NCBI RefSeq assembly: GCF_001673365.1
Contig: NZ_LZLS01000186.1
Coordinates: 1-37,211, forward strand
Length of the DNA stretch: 37,211 nucleotides
Origin: Mycobacterium asiaticum
GTDB lineage: Bacteria > Actinomycetota > Actinomycetes > Mycobacteriales > Mycobacteriaceae
Direction: 5' to 3'
The position numbers and the translations under genes are program-made. Under the pieces are notes generated by a model. It was not told the origin of the DNA, did not search any database, and saw nothing but the letters and a program-made list of their open reading frames with translations. Shown in pieces: positions 6,997 through 19,560 of the stretch (its first letter is position 1; each line of letters opens with the position of its first letter).

Positions 6997-8495
6997 GGCT
7001 TGGCGAGCACGTGCCGGGTGCGGTCCTCCATGATCGGAACTCCGTTACGCCCACTGAGATCCTGTGCGTACAGACCCACCGCATACGCGACACCCCCGCC
7101 CTGTATGCCCATCGAGGTGCGGTCGATGTGCTCCAGGTTGTCGCCCTTCTGGTGATAGTTCGGGTCGAACGGCTCGTTCGCCGTCCCGCCCCATAACTTG
7201 GCCTGTTCGTCAGACTTCTTGACCTCCGCACCGGAGAACAGCCCGCCCGAGGGGATGCCCGCTAGCGTGAAACCGTCGTAGTCGGAGCGACCGTCGAATG
7301 AGGTGTCCTGTGCGGTCTTGCCGGACAACCTCAGGTAGGCGACCAGTGTGCGCTCTATACCGGCCGAGCCTTCAGGCACCACCGGCTGGCCGCGATTATC
7401 CAGTGGCAGCGACTGGTCGCCGTCATAGGTGAAGTAGCCGGGATTCGGCGAGGCGAGCATGTCGAAGTTCAGGTACAGCGCGATGTTCTTGAGACCTTCG
7501 AGATCCAGCGACTCGACATAGTTGCGTGACCCGATCAGCCCGAGCTCCTCGGCTCCCCAGAAGCCGAACCGCACCGCATTGTGAACCTGCGGTGAATTCC
7601 CAAGCTGCACTGCGGTTTCCAGGACGGCTGCGACGCCCGAGCCGTTGTCGTTGATGCCGGGGCCCTCCGGCACGCTGTCCAGATGCGCACCGGCCATCAC
7701 CACGTCTGTCGGCGAACCCGTCTTGGTTTGCGCGATGACGTTGCGGGCCTTGAAACTCCGCGTGCTCGCGATGAGCTTGATCGTTGCCGGTCCCGACTTG
7801 GAGCGCAGCTGGAACCCTACCGACTTGGTGACGCTGACCACCGGAATCTTCACGTCGGTGTTCGCGCCGAGAGTGCCGCCCATGGACTGCTCGTCGATGT
7901 TGTCGACGATGATCAGCGCTGCTGCCCCACGCTGCGCGGCGGCGTCTTCTTTCTGGGCGAACTGGCAGGAGCCGCGATCCACCACGACCACGGCACCTTG
8001 CACCGGCAGGTTGTCGTAGTCGCTGGCCGCGCAGCCGGGTTTGTCGCCGGTGGGGGCGAACAACAGCGGGCCCGTCACACCGTTCTCCGGAGTGCCCAGG
8101 CTGTATTCGAGCGCGCGTGCGTCCGCGGTCAGGTCACCGGCGGACACCGAACCCTTCTCGGCGTGGAATACCCGCGCCGAGAACTCGGGGGTCTGTACGT
8201 CAAACCCGCTCTTGCGCAAGGTTTCGACGACATAGTCGACGCTGGCTTCATAGCCGGGAGTGCCGACCGCGCGGGTGCCGTTGTTGGCGTTGGCAATGTC
8301 CTGCAGCTTCGACAGGTGCGCCATCATCGCATCGGTCTTGACCTTGTTGCGCAGCGTCGTGGCGAACTCGGTCGCGGCCTGCGTGCTCCCACTTGGCTGT
8401 GCGTGATTCGACCAACGTCCGCATCCGACCGAAAGCAACGCGACAAGCATGATCGCAACGAGCACCGTCGGGATCGTCTTCAATTTGTGCACCAT
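6993..8495 (-). CDS. lpqL: LpqL, lipoprotein M28 family aminopeptidase
   Basis: This is a 500-aa lipoprotein (lipobox LSVGC, Cys25) with a PA domain around residues 140-245 and a C-terminal M28 zinc aminopeptidase domain. All five expected metal ligands are visible: His271 (GAHLDS), Asp283 (GINDNGSG), Glu316/317 (WGAEE), Asp345 (NFDM) and His448 (DPNYHQKGD). The last motif resembles Streptomyces griseus aminopeptidase. It should trim peptides on the cell-envelope side of the membrane. ATG at 8495 gives a normal signal peptide; the frame runs further upstream to 8552 but would then overlap the DUF2752 gene and bury the signal. It corresponds to Rv0418. Confidence 0.93.
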   Translation of the reverse strand: MVHKLKTIPTVLVAIMLVALLSVGCGRWSNHAQPSGSTQAATEFATTLRNKVKTDAMMAHLSKLQDIANANNGTRAVGTPGYEASVDYVVETLRKSGFDVQTPEFSARVFHAEKGSVSAGDLTADARALEYSLGTPENGVTGPLLFAPTGDKPGCAASDYDNLPVQGAVVVVDRGSCQFAQKEDAAAQRGAAALIIVDNIDEQSMGGTLGANTDVKIPVVSVTKSVGFQLRSKSGPATIKLIASTRSFKARNVIAQTKTGSPTDVVMAGAHLDSVPEGPGINDNGSGVAAVLETAVQLGNSPQVHNAVRFGFWGAEELGLIGSRNYVESLDLEGLKNIALYLNFDMLASPNPGYFTYDGDQSLPLDNRGQPVVPEGSAGIERTLVAYLRLSGKTAQDTSFDGRSDYDGFTLAGIPSGGLFSGAEVKKSDEQAKLWGGTANEPFDPNYHQKGDNLEHIDRTSMGIQGGGVAYAVGLYAQDLSGRNGVPIMEDRTRHVLAKP

Positions 8496-8523
8496 TGCGC
8501 CCCAGATTAGACCAGTCGCACCA

Positions 8524-8958
8524 TCAGACGAACAGCGCGTTGAATGGCGCAAACGGCAGATTGCGTATCACGAACCAGACCGTCACCAGTGCCAGCGTCA
8601 CCATCGCCGCCCAACGGTTGTGCTGCCAACCCCTGACCCGCCGGCCCACCACCCGGCCGTAAGTCCAAGCCAGGTAAGCCCATATCAAGAGCACGACAGC
8701 CACCAAGCCGAGCGCATTGAACCTGGCGGCCGCCAGCACATCGCCGTGCATGAGGCTGTACAACATCCGCATGCTGCCACAGCCCGGGCAGTCGATTCCC
8801 AAGAGCGCCTTGGTCGGACAGATCGGCAGCGGACCGTTAGGCGTTGTCGGATCACCGAACCAGATGCCGGCACACAGCGCCGTCGCGGCCGCGACCACTA
8901 ATACCGGGGCACCCAATCGCGCACCCAGCTTCGGGGGGACCGACACCTGGCGGGTCAC
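8524..8958 (-). CDS. DUF2752 membrane protein
   Basis: A 144-aa protein with three predicted membrane segments: about residues 17-34 (APVLVVAAATALCAGIWF), 79-98 (ARFNALGLVAVVLLIWAYLA) and 115-130 (MVTLALVTVWFVIRN). The loop ICPTKALLGIDCPGCGSMRM, with the CPGCG(S/T)xR pattern, is the hallmark of the DUF2752 family. Function unknown; the paired cysteines could bind a metal or form a disulfide. The GTG start follows a 18-base gap after the CD225-like gene on the same strand, and in many actinobacteria these two families are neighbours, which suggests a joint role. Confidence 0.85.
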   Translation of the reverse strand: MTRQVSVPPKLGARLGAPVLVVAAATALCAGIWFGDPTTPNGPLPICPTKALLGIDCPGCGSMRMLYSLMHGDVLAAARFNALGLVAVVLLIWAYLAWTYGRVVGRRVRGWQHNRWAAMVTLALVTVWFVIRNLPFAPFNALFV

Positions 8959-8976
8959 GACCAGCGCACCCTACGG

Positions 8977-9300
8977 TTAGAACAAAGTCGAGGTAATCAT
9001 CGCCGTGGTCTCGGTGTCCGCGGTCATAGCGAACACTACGAGCACGATTCCGTACAGGACCGCTCCAACGACGGCGGCGATCACCGACCACTTCACGAAC
9101 TTCTTGGCGCTGTCAGCCGCGGCCTGCGCCTCGGCGTACTGGCCCTGCGCCCACAACCCACTGACCTGTGTCGACTTGACGATCGCCACGATCCCGAGCG
9201 GAAGACAGCAGAACAGAGTCGCCAGGATGGACCACACCAAGTAGTTGTCGGGCTGCTGCCCGGTTGGCGGTTGCGGCGGGTAACCGGGGGGTTGCGTCAT
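8977..9300 (-). CDS. CD225/dispanin-like two-helix membrane protein
   Basis: A 107-aa protein. A short Pro/Gln-rich N-terminus (PPGYPPQPPTGQQPDNY) is followed by a membrane segment with the family-typical LVWSILATLFCCLPLGIVAI (residues 21-40), an amphipathic region SAKKFVKW after an Ala/Gln-rich stretch, and a second helix near 73-92. This is the CD225 (interferon-induced transmembrane protein-like) layout common in actinobacteria. ATG is preceded by GGAG at good spacing. It is the first gene of a leftward run CD225-DUF2752-lpqL-lpqL-like. Function unknown. Confidence 0.85.
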   Translation of the reverse strand: MTQPPGYPPQPPTGQQPDNYLVWSILATLFCCLPLGIVAIVKSTQVSGLWAQGQYAEAQAAADSAKKFVKWSVIAAVVGAVLYGIVLVVFAMTADTETTAMITSTLF

Positions 9301-9421
9301 GGGTTCTCCGGATCAAGAGAAGTTAGCTGGCGTGCAGAGAGGCTTACCATACCGGAGCGCGGCCGTTACGGCAGCGCGAAAAATTGAATGCCGGCTTGTA
9401 CCGATCTATAGGGAGCAACCG

Positions 9422-9928
9422 ATGTCTCATCTGGCAAGGGCGCTGCGGTGCGCGACGGTGGCCGCAATTCTCAGTGGTGCGGCGTTTTCGGGCATGGGAC
9501 CAGCGAACGCCGACGCCAACGACACGCTCGCCGAGTCGCTCTCAAAGGGCTATTCGCTGAGCAACTGCACGCCTGCCGCGCAGCCGCCGGCCGGTGTGGC
9601 GGCAGCCATCAATTGCGGGCAGAACGCGGACTCCGCCGGCCCAGTCAAGGCCACCTATTTGCTCTTCAACAACGCCGACGATCTCGACGGCGGCTTCACC
9701 AACAGCATCAAGGACGAGAGCCTCACCGCTTGCGGTAACAGCGGCCAGTCGCCAACCACGTGGCATCAAGGCAACCCCCCGGCTACCGCCGGCAAGATCG
9801 CCTGCGGGACCTATCAGGGTGCCGCCGAAATCATCTGGTCCACCGACGCCAAGAACGTGCTCAGCTTGATCCGGGCGTCCAACGCTGATGTGCCCGCGCT
9901 ATACCAGTGGTGGAAGGCCAACGGCTGA
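9422..9928 (+). CDS. Secreted four-cysteine protein, tandem paralogue 1
   Basis: A 168-aa protein with a Sec signal peptide (hydrophobic core CATVAAILSGAAFSGMG, likely cleavage after ANADA near residue 31). The mature part carries four cysteines in the contexts SNCTP, INCGQNADS, TACGN and IACGT, and ends with LYQWWKANG. It is a close paralogue of the next gene. I do not recognise a catalytic motif; similar modules are, as I recall, annotated in mycobacteria as secreted proteins or as extracellular parts of Ser/Thr kinases, but that is not shown here. ATG at 9422 has an AGGGAG ribosome-binding site seven bases upstream, so the longer upstream frame is not used. Confidence 0.8.
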   Translation: MSHLARALRCATVAAILSGAAFSGMGPANADANDTLAESLSKGYSLSNCTPAAQPPAGVAAAINCGQNADSAGPVKATYLLFNNADDLDGGFTNSIKDESLTACGNSGQSPTTWHQGNPPATAGKIACGTYQGAAEIIWSTDAKNVLSLIRASNADVPALYQWWKANG

Positions 9929-9995
9929 CCGACCGTCGATTAGCTGACGAGGGAAACAATTGCCATCTGCCTGCAAGAATTCTTTGCCGAACATG

Positions 9996-10023
9996 TTGCG
10001 TGGCCCGGAGTTAGATTTAACAT
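9996..10023 (+). promoter_or_regulatory. Candidate promoter for secreted paralogue 2
   Basis: TTGCGT (9996-10001) and TAACAT (10018-10023), separated by 16 bases, resemble a sigma-A promoter and would start a transcript near 10030 with an 88-base leader. It lies in the 189-base gap between the two paralogues, so the second gene may be transcribed on its own. The match is modest. Confidence 0.3.
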
Positions 10024-10117
10024 TCCTATGGCACAAGAGTCTTGTTCCAAGAGCGGCGCCAGTGTGCTCCTTGACATCAGCGCAGCTAACCCCTCAACAA
10101 TGATTAAGGAGCGACCA

Positions 10118-10636
10118 ATGACTTATCGCACGAACGCGCTGCGGGGCATTACGGCTGCCGCACTGGTTGGTAGTTGCGGCTTCTTCGGTACCGCCACCGC
10201 CTCTGCAGATCCCGCCGACGCACTCACCAGTTCACTGTCGAAGGGCTACTCGTCCAGCAACTGCAGCCCGCAAGCCGTTTCCGAGGTGCAGTCGGCCTTC
10301 CCGACGGTGCAGGCCGTACTCGCCTGTGGGCAGAACGCGGACAGCAGCGGACCGGCGTCGGCGAAGTACTTCCAGTTCCCCAACAGCGCCGACCTGGCCA
10401 CCGCGTTCACCAAACTGATTGGCAGCGACGAACTTACGAATTGCGGTGACGCGAAGTCGCCGACCACTTGGCAGCAGGGTAGTTCCAGCGACTCGGCCGG
10501 GCAGGTGGCCTGCGGCACGGATCAAGGCCGGGCTGAGGTCATTTGGACCACCAGCGCCAAGAATGTGCTGAGCTTCGTCCGTGCCTCAAACGGCGACACG
10601 GCCGCGCTCTACCAGTGGTGGCGGACCAACGGCTGA
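10118..10636 (+). CDS. Secreted four-cysteine protein, tandem paralogue 2
   Basis: A 172-aa protein with a Sec signal peptide (ITAAALVGSCGFFGTATASA, cleavage probably after ASA near residue 28). The mature chain matches the preceding paralogue: SLSKGYSSSNC, LACGQNADSSGP, TNCGD, VACGTDQG and the end ALYQWWRTNG, with the same four cysteines, which probably form two disulfides. ATG at 10118 is set by an AAGGAG ribosome-binding site at 10106-10111; the open frame to 10028 upstream is ignored. Function unknown. The pair sits between the lpqL block and the thiamine block, where I recall no equivalent in M. tuberculosis. Confidence 0.82.
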   Translation: MTYRTNALRGITAAALVGSCGFFGTATASADPADALTSSLSKGYSSSNCSPQAVSEVQSAFPTVQAVLACGQNADSSGPASAKYFQFPNSADLATAFTKLIGSDELTNCGDAKSPTTWQQGSSSDSAGQVACGTDQGRAEVIWTTSAKNVLSFVRASNGDTAALYQWWRTNG

Positions 10637-10641
10637 TTGCG

Positions 10642-11394
10642 CTACAGCAGGGCCGCGATCAGTTCGGCAACGGCCCGCATTCCCGCTGCGTTAGGGTGCA
10701 GCGGGGCGGGCCGACCCGGTAGCGGCACACCGGGTTTCACGGTCCACGGGTCCGCCGACCACGCGTGATGATCGCGACTGGCCGCCGCGGCGTGCACGAC
10801 TTCACAGTCTGTCGCCGCGGCGGCCTTCGCCGTCAGTTGCTCGAGCGTGGCGGCCACCTGCCGACCGAGTTCGGCGTGCTCGTCGGAGATCGGCGCGGCG
10901 GTTTCGCCGGCGGGCGGCAGCAGCGTCAGGTAGTCGACGAACAGAACCCGGGCGTGCGGGGCGCGCTGCCGGATCGCCCGGCCCACCTCGCAAAGCGAAT
11001 CGAACACCTGCGCCAGCGCACGATCGCGTGCCTCGCGGTCGAGTAGTTCACCGGTCAGCCGGCCCAGCAGGCGGCGGGCCAGCCTCGGCAACGAGGCCGC
11101 CGTCAGCAAGGGAACGTAGCCGACGTCGTTGCCGCCGATGGTGACCGTAACGAGCGTCTCCGTGCCGTCCAGCGCTGTGATCTGCGGCGCGGCGCCGTGC
11201 TGGCGGTCCGTGAGCACGTGGGCGGTGGTGGCGCCGGAGTAGGTGACGTCAACCAGTTCTAGATTGGCGCGCTCGGCGACCAGATGCGCATAGTTATTTC
11301 CCGACCGGCCCGCGCGCCAGGGCGCCCCGTCGGCGCGGGGCCGGATACCGGGCCCGGCCGCCATCGAACTGCCCAGCGCGACATACCTTTTCAT
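10642..11394 (-). CDS. SGNH/GDSL-family hydrolase
   Basis: A 250-aa predicted esterase or lipase. Block I reads ALGSSMAAGPG at residues 6-16, with Ser10 as nucleophile; the usual GDS is GSS here. Block III is IGGNDVGY around residue 90 (oxyanion Gly and Asn), and block V is HPNAAG near residue 235, giving the catalytic His; the usual Asp three residues before it is replaced by a Pro/Leu context. There is no signal peptide, so it is probably cytoplasmic. It lies nine bases downstream of thiG on the same strand and may be read through from the thiamine operon, but nothing in it ties it to thiamine. Substrate unknown. Confidence 0.85.
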   Translation of the reverse strand: MKRYVALGSSMAAGPGIRPRADGAPWRAGRSGNNYAHLVAERANLELVDVTYSGATTAHVLTDRQHGAAPQITALDGTETLVTVTIGGNDVGYVPLLTAASLPRLARRLLGRLTGELLDREARDRALAQVFDSLCEVGRAIRQRAPHARVLFVDYLTLLPPAGETAAPISDEHAELGRQVAATLEQLTAKAAAATDCEVVHAAAASRDHHAWSADPWTVKPGVPLPGRPAPLHPNAAGMRAVAELIAALL

Positions 11395-11403
11395 AGCACG
11401 GCA

Positions 11404-12345
<942 letters not shown>

Positions 12346-12349
<4 letters not shown>

Positions 12350-13353
12350 GAGTGTGCTCCCACGGGAAGAAGTTCGGATACCACCTGTTCGGCCGTCCAC
12401 GGCGCCAACAGGAACCCCGAACGACCGTGGCCGGCGGCCACCAAGGTCCGCTCGTCGAGTCGCCGCACGATCGGCAGGTTATCCGGTGTCATCGGCCGCA
12501 GGCCAGCGGCGCACTCGGCCAACTCGTATTCGCCGAGCGCCGGCAGCACCGCGCACGCGTCGTCGAGCAGATCGCGCACCCCCGACACCACCGGCGCCGT
12601 GTCGCGGCCGTGTTCGTACTGCGTCGCGCCGACGACCACGCCATCGTCTCGCGGCACCAGGTAGACCTGACGTCCGTGCACCCGGGCCCGAATGACCCTG
12701 CCCGGCAACGGCATACAACCCTTTCGCCACCGCAGCCGCAACACTTCGCCCTTTACCGGGCGCACCGGCAGACCGGGCCATAGCGCGGGTGCGTCGATGC
12801 CGGTGGCGATCACCACCATGTCACCGTGTGCGGCGGCCAACTCGGTCACCGGCCCCGCCCACCGCACTCCGAGTCGCTCACAATCGCTTACTAGCGCATC
12901 GAGGACGGCGCGATTGTCCACCGCCAACTCCGTCGGCGCCCGAAATCCGTGCCGAATGCCTTGCGCCAGCAGCGGTTCGACGTCGCGGGCCGCCGACTCC
13001 CAGACCACCGGGTGCCCCTGTTCGGACAACCAGTCCGCGACCGTACGCAGGTCGGCGGCGTCGGCCCGATCGACGGCGACCACCAGCGATTCGCGCGCGG
13101 TCACCACCTGCTGACCCAGCCCGTCGAGGAAACCGCCTTCACGCCACAACCGCAGCGACTCCAAGCCGATCCGCAGCAGCCGCTCCTCGCCGGGCCAGCC
13201 CTCGCTGTGCGGGGCCAGCATTCCGCCGGCCACCCACGAGGCACCCCGCTCATCGGATCGGTGCAGCGTCACGGACAACCCGGCCTGTGCGGCACGGCGT
13301 GCCACCGACAGGCCGATGACGCCACCGCCGATCACAGCTACGGAGTTCGGCAT
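12346..13353 (-). CDS. thiO: ThiO, FAD-dependent glycine oxidase
   Basis: A 335-aa flavoprotein of the D-amino-acid-oxidase fold that oxidises glycine to the dehydroglycine used by ThiG. The FAD-binding Rossmann motif VIGGGVIGLSVARRAAQAG is at residues 6-24, followed by GGMLAPHSEG near residues 42-51 and the C-terminal flavin motif GLRPMTPDNLPIVRRL near 290-305, then GHGRSGFLLAP. It is the first gene of thiO-thiS-thiG. ATG at 13353 is preceded by AGGGAG, which lies in the last part of the TPP riboswitch, so ligand binding can hide the ribosome-binding site. Confidence 0.96.
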
Positions 13354-13361
13354 TTCGTTGC

Positions 13362-13470
13362 TCCCTTCGCCGGCATTACCCGGATCAGGTGTGACGGTAA
13401 GGACAGGTCCTCGGGCTTCAGGCTGTGTCCACTCTCAGTCCCGCTGCTTTCCCCCGGGACTCCCGTGTGT
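13362..13470 (-). promoter_or_regulatory. TPP riboswitch (THI element) ahead of thiO-thiS-thiG
   Basis: Read on the minus strand, the leader carries the conserved THI-box blocks in order: CTGAGA (13438-13433), ACCTGATCCGG (13390-13380), TAATGCC (13378-13372) and GCGAAGGGAG close to the gene. Helix P2 is a perfect 7-bp pairing of AGTCCCG (13461-13455) with CGGGACT (13443-13437), and P3 has GGACA/TGTCC. The terminal AGGGAG doubles as the thiO Shine-Dalgarno sequence, seven bases before ATG, and no terminator hairpin with a T-tract follows. This favours control of translation initiation by thiamine pyrophosphate. The exact ends are approximate. Confidence 0.95.
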
Positions 13471-13486
13471 TTCTAGACCTCCACGC

Positions 13487-13496
13487 TAGCGCGCTA
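13487..13496. promoter_or_regulatory. Palindrome between divergent thiO and thiE
   Basis: TAGCGCGCTA is a perfect 10-base palindrome in the 36-base stretch between the start of the riboswitch and the thiE start. A TTAGCG hexamer overlapping it on the minus strand and TAGAAA at 13475-13470 could be the -35 and -10 of the riboswitch transcript. It is either an operator or a chance element. Confidence 0.25.
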
Positions 13497-13506
13497 ACGT
13501 CGCGGT

Positions 13507-14190
13507 GTGCAGCATCCCCTCGCCCGTCTCGCCGCAGCACGGTTGTATTTGTGCACCGACGCCCGCCGCGAACGTGGCGATTTGGCCGAGTTCGCCGACG
13601 CCGCCCTGGCCGGCGGGGTCGACATCATCCAGTTGCGGGACAAGGGATCGGCCGGCGAGCAGCGGTTCGGGCCGCTCGAAGCCGTCGACGAGCTGGCCGC
13701 CTGCGAAATCCTCGCCGACGCTGCTCGCCGGCACCACGCCTTGTTCGCGGTCAACGACCGCGCTGACATCGCCCGTGCGGCCGGCGCCGACATCCTGCAC
13801 TTGGGCCAACGCGACCTGCCCCTGCGGATCGCTCGCGACATCGTCGGGCCAGACATGGTGCTCGGACTGTCCAGCCACGCCGCCGACGAAGCCACCCGGG
13901 CGGCATCCTCCGAAGCCGGCTATTTCTGCGTCGGCCCCTGCTGGCCCACCCCCACCAAACCGGGACGCCCGGCAGCCGGCCTGGATCTGGTTCGGGCCGC
14001 GGCCAAACTACGCACCGACAAGCCCTGGTTTGCGATCGGCGGCATCGATCGGCACCGGTTGCCCGAGGTTCTCGAGGCCGGCGCCCGTCGGGTCGTGGTG
14101 GTGCGCGCCATCACCGCTGCCGAAGATCCGACGGCTGCGGCACGCGAACTCAGCGCGGCCCTGGCCGCCGCTCCCGACCGCCGAGAGTGA
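13507..14190 (+). CDS. thiE: ThiE, thiamine-phosphate synthase
   Basis: A 227-aa TIM-barrel enzyme that couples HMP-PP from ThiD to the thiazole phosphate from ThiG. Family motifs are YLCTDAR (residues 14-20), DIIQLRDKG (about 39-47), [10 protein letters not shown] with the Mg-binding Asp (about 80-89), [11 protein letters not shown] (about 95-105), GLSSH (about 120), [20 protein letters not shown], where the pyrophosphate-binding Thr/Ser-rich loop lies, and FAIGGI near residue 178. GTG at 13507 is the start that begins the conserved N-terminus. It is divergent from thiO and has no riboswitch of its own in the 36 bases upstream of it. Confidence 0.95.
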   Translation: MQHPLARLAAARLYLCTDARRERGDLAEFADAALAGGVDIIQLRDKGSAGEQRFGPLEAVDELAACEILADAARRHHALFAVNDRADIARAAGADILHLGQRDLPLRIARDIVGPDMVLGLSSHAADEATRAASSEAGYFCVGPCWPTPTKPGRPAAGLDLVRAAAKLRTDKPWFAIGGIDRHRLPEVLEAGARRVVVVRAITAAEDPTAAARELSAALAAAPDRRE

Positions 14191-14205
14191 GAAAGTCACA
14201 CTCGG
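14181..14205. terminator. Hairpin between convergent thiE and mutT3
   Basis: CCGAGAGTGA (14181-14190) pairs with TCACACTCGG (14196-14205) around a GAAAG loop, giving nine pairs of ten. It overlaps the thiE stop and lies just before the mutT3 stop in the convergent gap. No T-tract follows, as is common for mycobacterial terminators, so it may serve both genes. Confidence 0.5.
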
Positions 14206-14214
14206 CGCGGCTTC

Positions 14215-14859
14215 TTAAAGCAGCGCGCTGATCTGCCGGCTGAGTTGGGACGGCACATGGCCGGCATCGCCCGGCGTGCACCAGTAGAACTTCTCGTCGT
14301 GTTTGACGGTCCGGGGCACGTCATCGGTCTCGGGGGGCACCGTGAGCACGGTGGCCTGCAGCCGCTGCCAGCTTGCGGCGAAACCGGGGTGCAGCGGCAA
14401 CCTGCCCACCTCGTCCTCGCTGACCCAGCGCAACTCCGCGCTTTCCATGTTGGGCACGGTTTCCAGCAGCTCGCCGGCATCGGCGACGACGGTGGTGTAG
14501 CTCCAGTGCGTCCCGCTCATTCCCGCGATTTCGGCGGTCACCACGGTCGCTCGCACCGTCAGCCGCTCGGCATCCAGCCCCGCCTCCTCGCGCGCCTCGC
14601 GCACGGCGGTCTCTCTCGGGCTCTCGTGACTGTCACGCGCGCCGCCGGGCAAACCCCAGGTGCCACCCTGATGACTCCACACCGCCCGATGCTGCAGCAG
14701 CACCGCCGGGCTGCCGTCGGGACGCGGCGCCCGCAGCAGCAGGCCGGCCGCGCCGTACCTACCCCAGTAATGGCCGCCGCGCTCGGAGATCACCCACCCG
14801 TCACCGTCGCCCTGCACCGATTCAGGATATGCAGGGTTTTCTGTCACGCCTCCCACCAT
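14215..14859 (-). CDS. mutT3: MutT3-like NUDIX hydrolase
   Basis: A 214-aa NUDIX-family hydrolase, expected to cleave oxidised nucleoside triphosphates or related pyrophosphates. The Nudix box lies at about residues 73-95, starting GGARDSHESPRETAVREA and continuing REEAGL, matching Gx5Ex7REUxEExGU with the Glu residues that bind Mg. WGLPGG precedes it as usual. About 40 residues before the fold (GDGDGWVISERGGHYWGRYG) are shared with actinobacterial MutT3. The substrate preference is not visible in the sequence. Its position between thiE and glnX matches Rv0413. ATG at 14859 is the first start in frame and gives a normal length. Confidence 0.9.
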   Translation of the reverse strand: MVGGVTENPAYPESVQGDGDGWVISERGGHYWGRYGAAGLLLRAPRPDGSPAVLLQHRAVWSHQGGTWGLPGGARDSHESPRETAVREAREEAGLDAERLTVRATVVTAEIAGMSGTHWSYTTVVADAGELLETVPNMESAELRWVSEDEVGRLPLHPGFAASWQRLQATVLTVPPETDDVPRTVKHDEKFYWCTPGDAGHVPSQLSRQISALL

Positions 14860-14929
14860 CGGCCACGAGATGCTCTTAGAATTTGCTTATACGGGTTCGT
14901 AATATGGCCGAGATGGGGTCCGAGCAGAC

Positions 14930-16248
14930 GTGACGGTTGAGCTGGCGCATCCGTCGACTGAGCCACTGGGATCGCGCTCGCCCGCCGAACCGGCCCATCC
15001 GCGCTGGTGGTTCATCTCCACCACACCCGGCCTCATCCTCACCATCGGTCTCGTGCTGGCGACGCTGGGCGTGTCCAGTGCGTTCGCCACCTCCACCACC
15101 ATCAATCACCGTCAGCAGGTGCTCACGACGGTGCTCGAACATACCGAGCCGCTGTCGTTTGCGGCCGGACGGCTCTACACCACGCTGTCGGTGGCCGACG
15201 CGGCCGCCGCCACCGCGTTCATCGCCCAAGCCGAACCGCGGGCGGTCCGGTTGCGCTACGAGCAGGCCATCACCGACGCCGCGGTAGCGGTGACTCGGGC
15301 GTCGAGCGGGTTGACCGACGACAATCTGGTGCAACTACTGGGCCGGATCAACGCCGAACTGGCCGTCTATACCGGGCTCGTCGAGATCGCCCGCACCAAC
15401 AACCGGGCCGGCAACCCGGTCGGTTCGTCGTACCTGTCGGAGGCATCGGGGCTGATGCAGGCCAAAATCCTGCCCGACGCCCAGCGGCTGTACCAGGCGA
15501 CCTCGGCACGGGTGGACAGCGAGACCACCGCGTCCACGCAGATCCCGGCGCCGGTGATCCTCGTCGTCGCCACCACCGTGGTGTTCGGCGCGTTCGCCCA
15601 CCGCTGGCTGGCGCGACGCACCAGGCGGCGAATCAACCCCGGCCTCGTCGTCGGCGGGCTCGCTATCCTCATCATGGTGGTGTGGGTCGGAACAGCACTG
15701 ACGATTTCAACGACGGCCAGCCGTAGTGCGAAGGACACGGCGGCCGAGTCGCTGAAAACCGTCACCAACCTCGCGATCACCGCGCAGCAGGCGCGGGCCG
15801 ACGAGACGCTGTCGCTGATCCGGCGCGGCGACGAAGAAGTTCGTAAACAGGCGTTCTACCAGCGCATCGACGCCATGCACCGTCAGCTCGACGAGTACAT
15901 GAGCCGCCACGATGCCGTCGACAAGCCAGACCTGGTGGGCGCCGGACAGTTGTTGGTCCGCTGGCAGCAGGCCAACGACCGGATCAACGCCTATATCTCG
16001 GTCGGTAACTACCGGGCCGCCACTCAGGTAGCGCTCGGCCAGGGCGAGGACGACTCCACCCCCGCATTCGACAAGCTCGACGAGGCGCTCAGCAAAGCGA
16101 TGGCGCAGAGCCGCAACCACCTGCGCAACGATGTTCTGAACGCCAAGCGCGGATTGGCCGGAGCCCAGGTCGGCGCGGTGGTGCTGAGCCTGAGCGCGGC
16201 CATCGCGGTCGCCCTGGGTTTGTGGCCGCGGCTCAAGGAGTACCGCTG

Positions 16249-16249
<1 letters not shown>
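14930..16249 (+). CDS. glnX: GlnX, transmembrane partner of GlnH and PknG
   Basis: A 439-aa membrane protein with four predicted helices: about residues 30-53, 205-225, 237-260 and 408-432. Two predicted extracytoplasmic helical domains lie between helices 1-2 and 3-4, a layout like a chemoreceptor-type sensor. It corresponds to Rv0412c, which has been proposed to pass amino-acid binding by lipoprotein GlnH across the membrane to kinase PknG. The gene order glnX-glnH-pknG with one-base TGATG overlaps at both junctions supports a single signalling unit. GTG at 14930 starts the frame; upstream there are 70 free bases after divergent mutT3. Confidence 0.9.
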
Positions 16250-19544
<3,295 letters not shown>

Positions 19545-19560
19545 CGGGTTTCGGCTTCGG

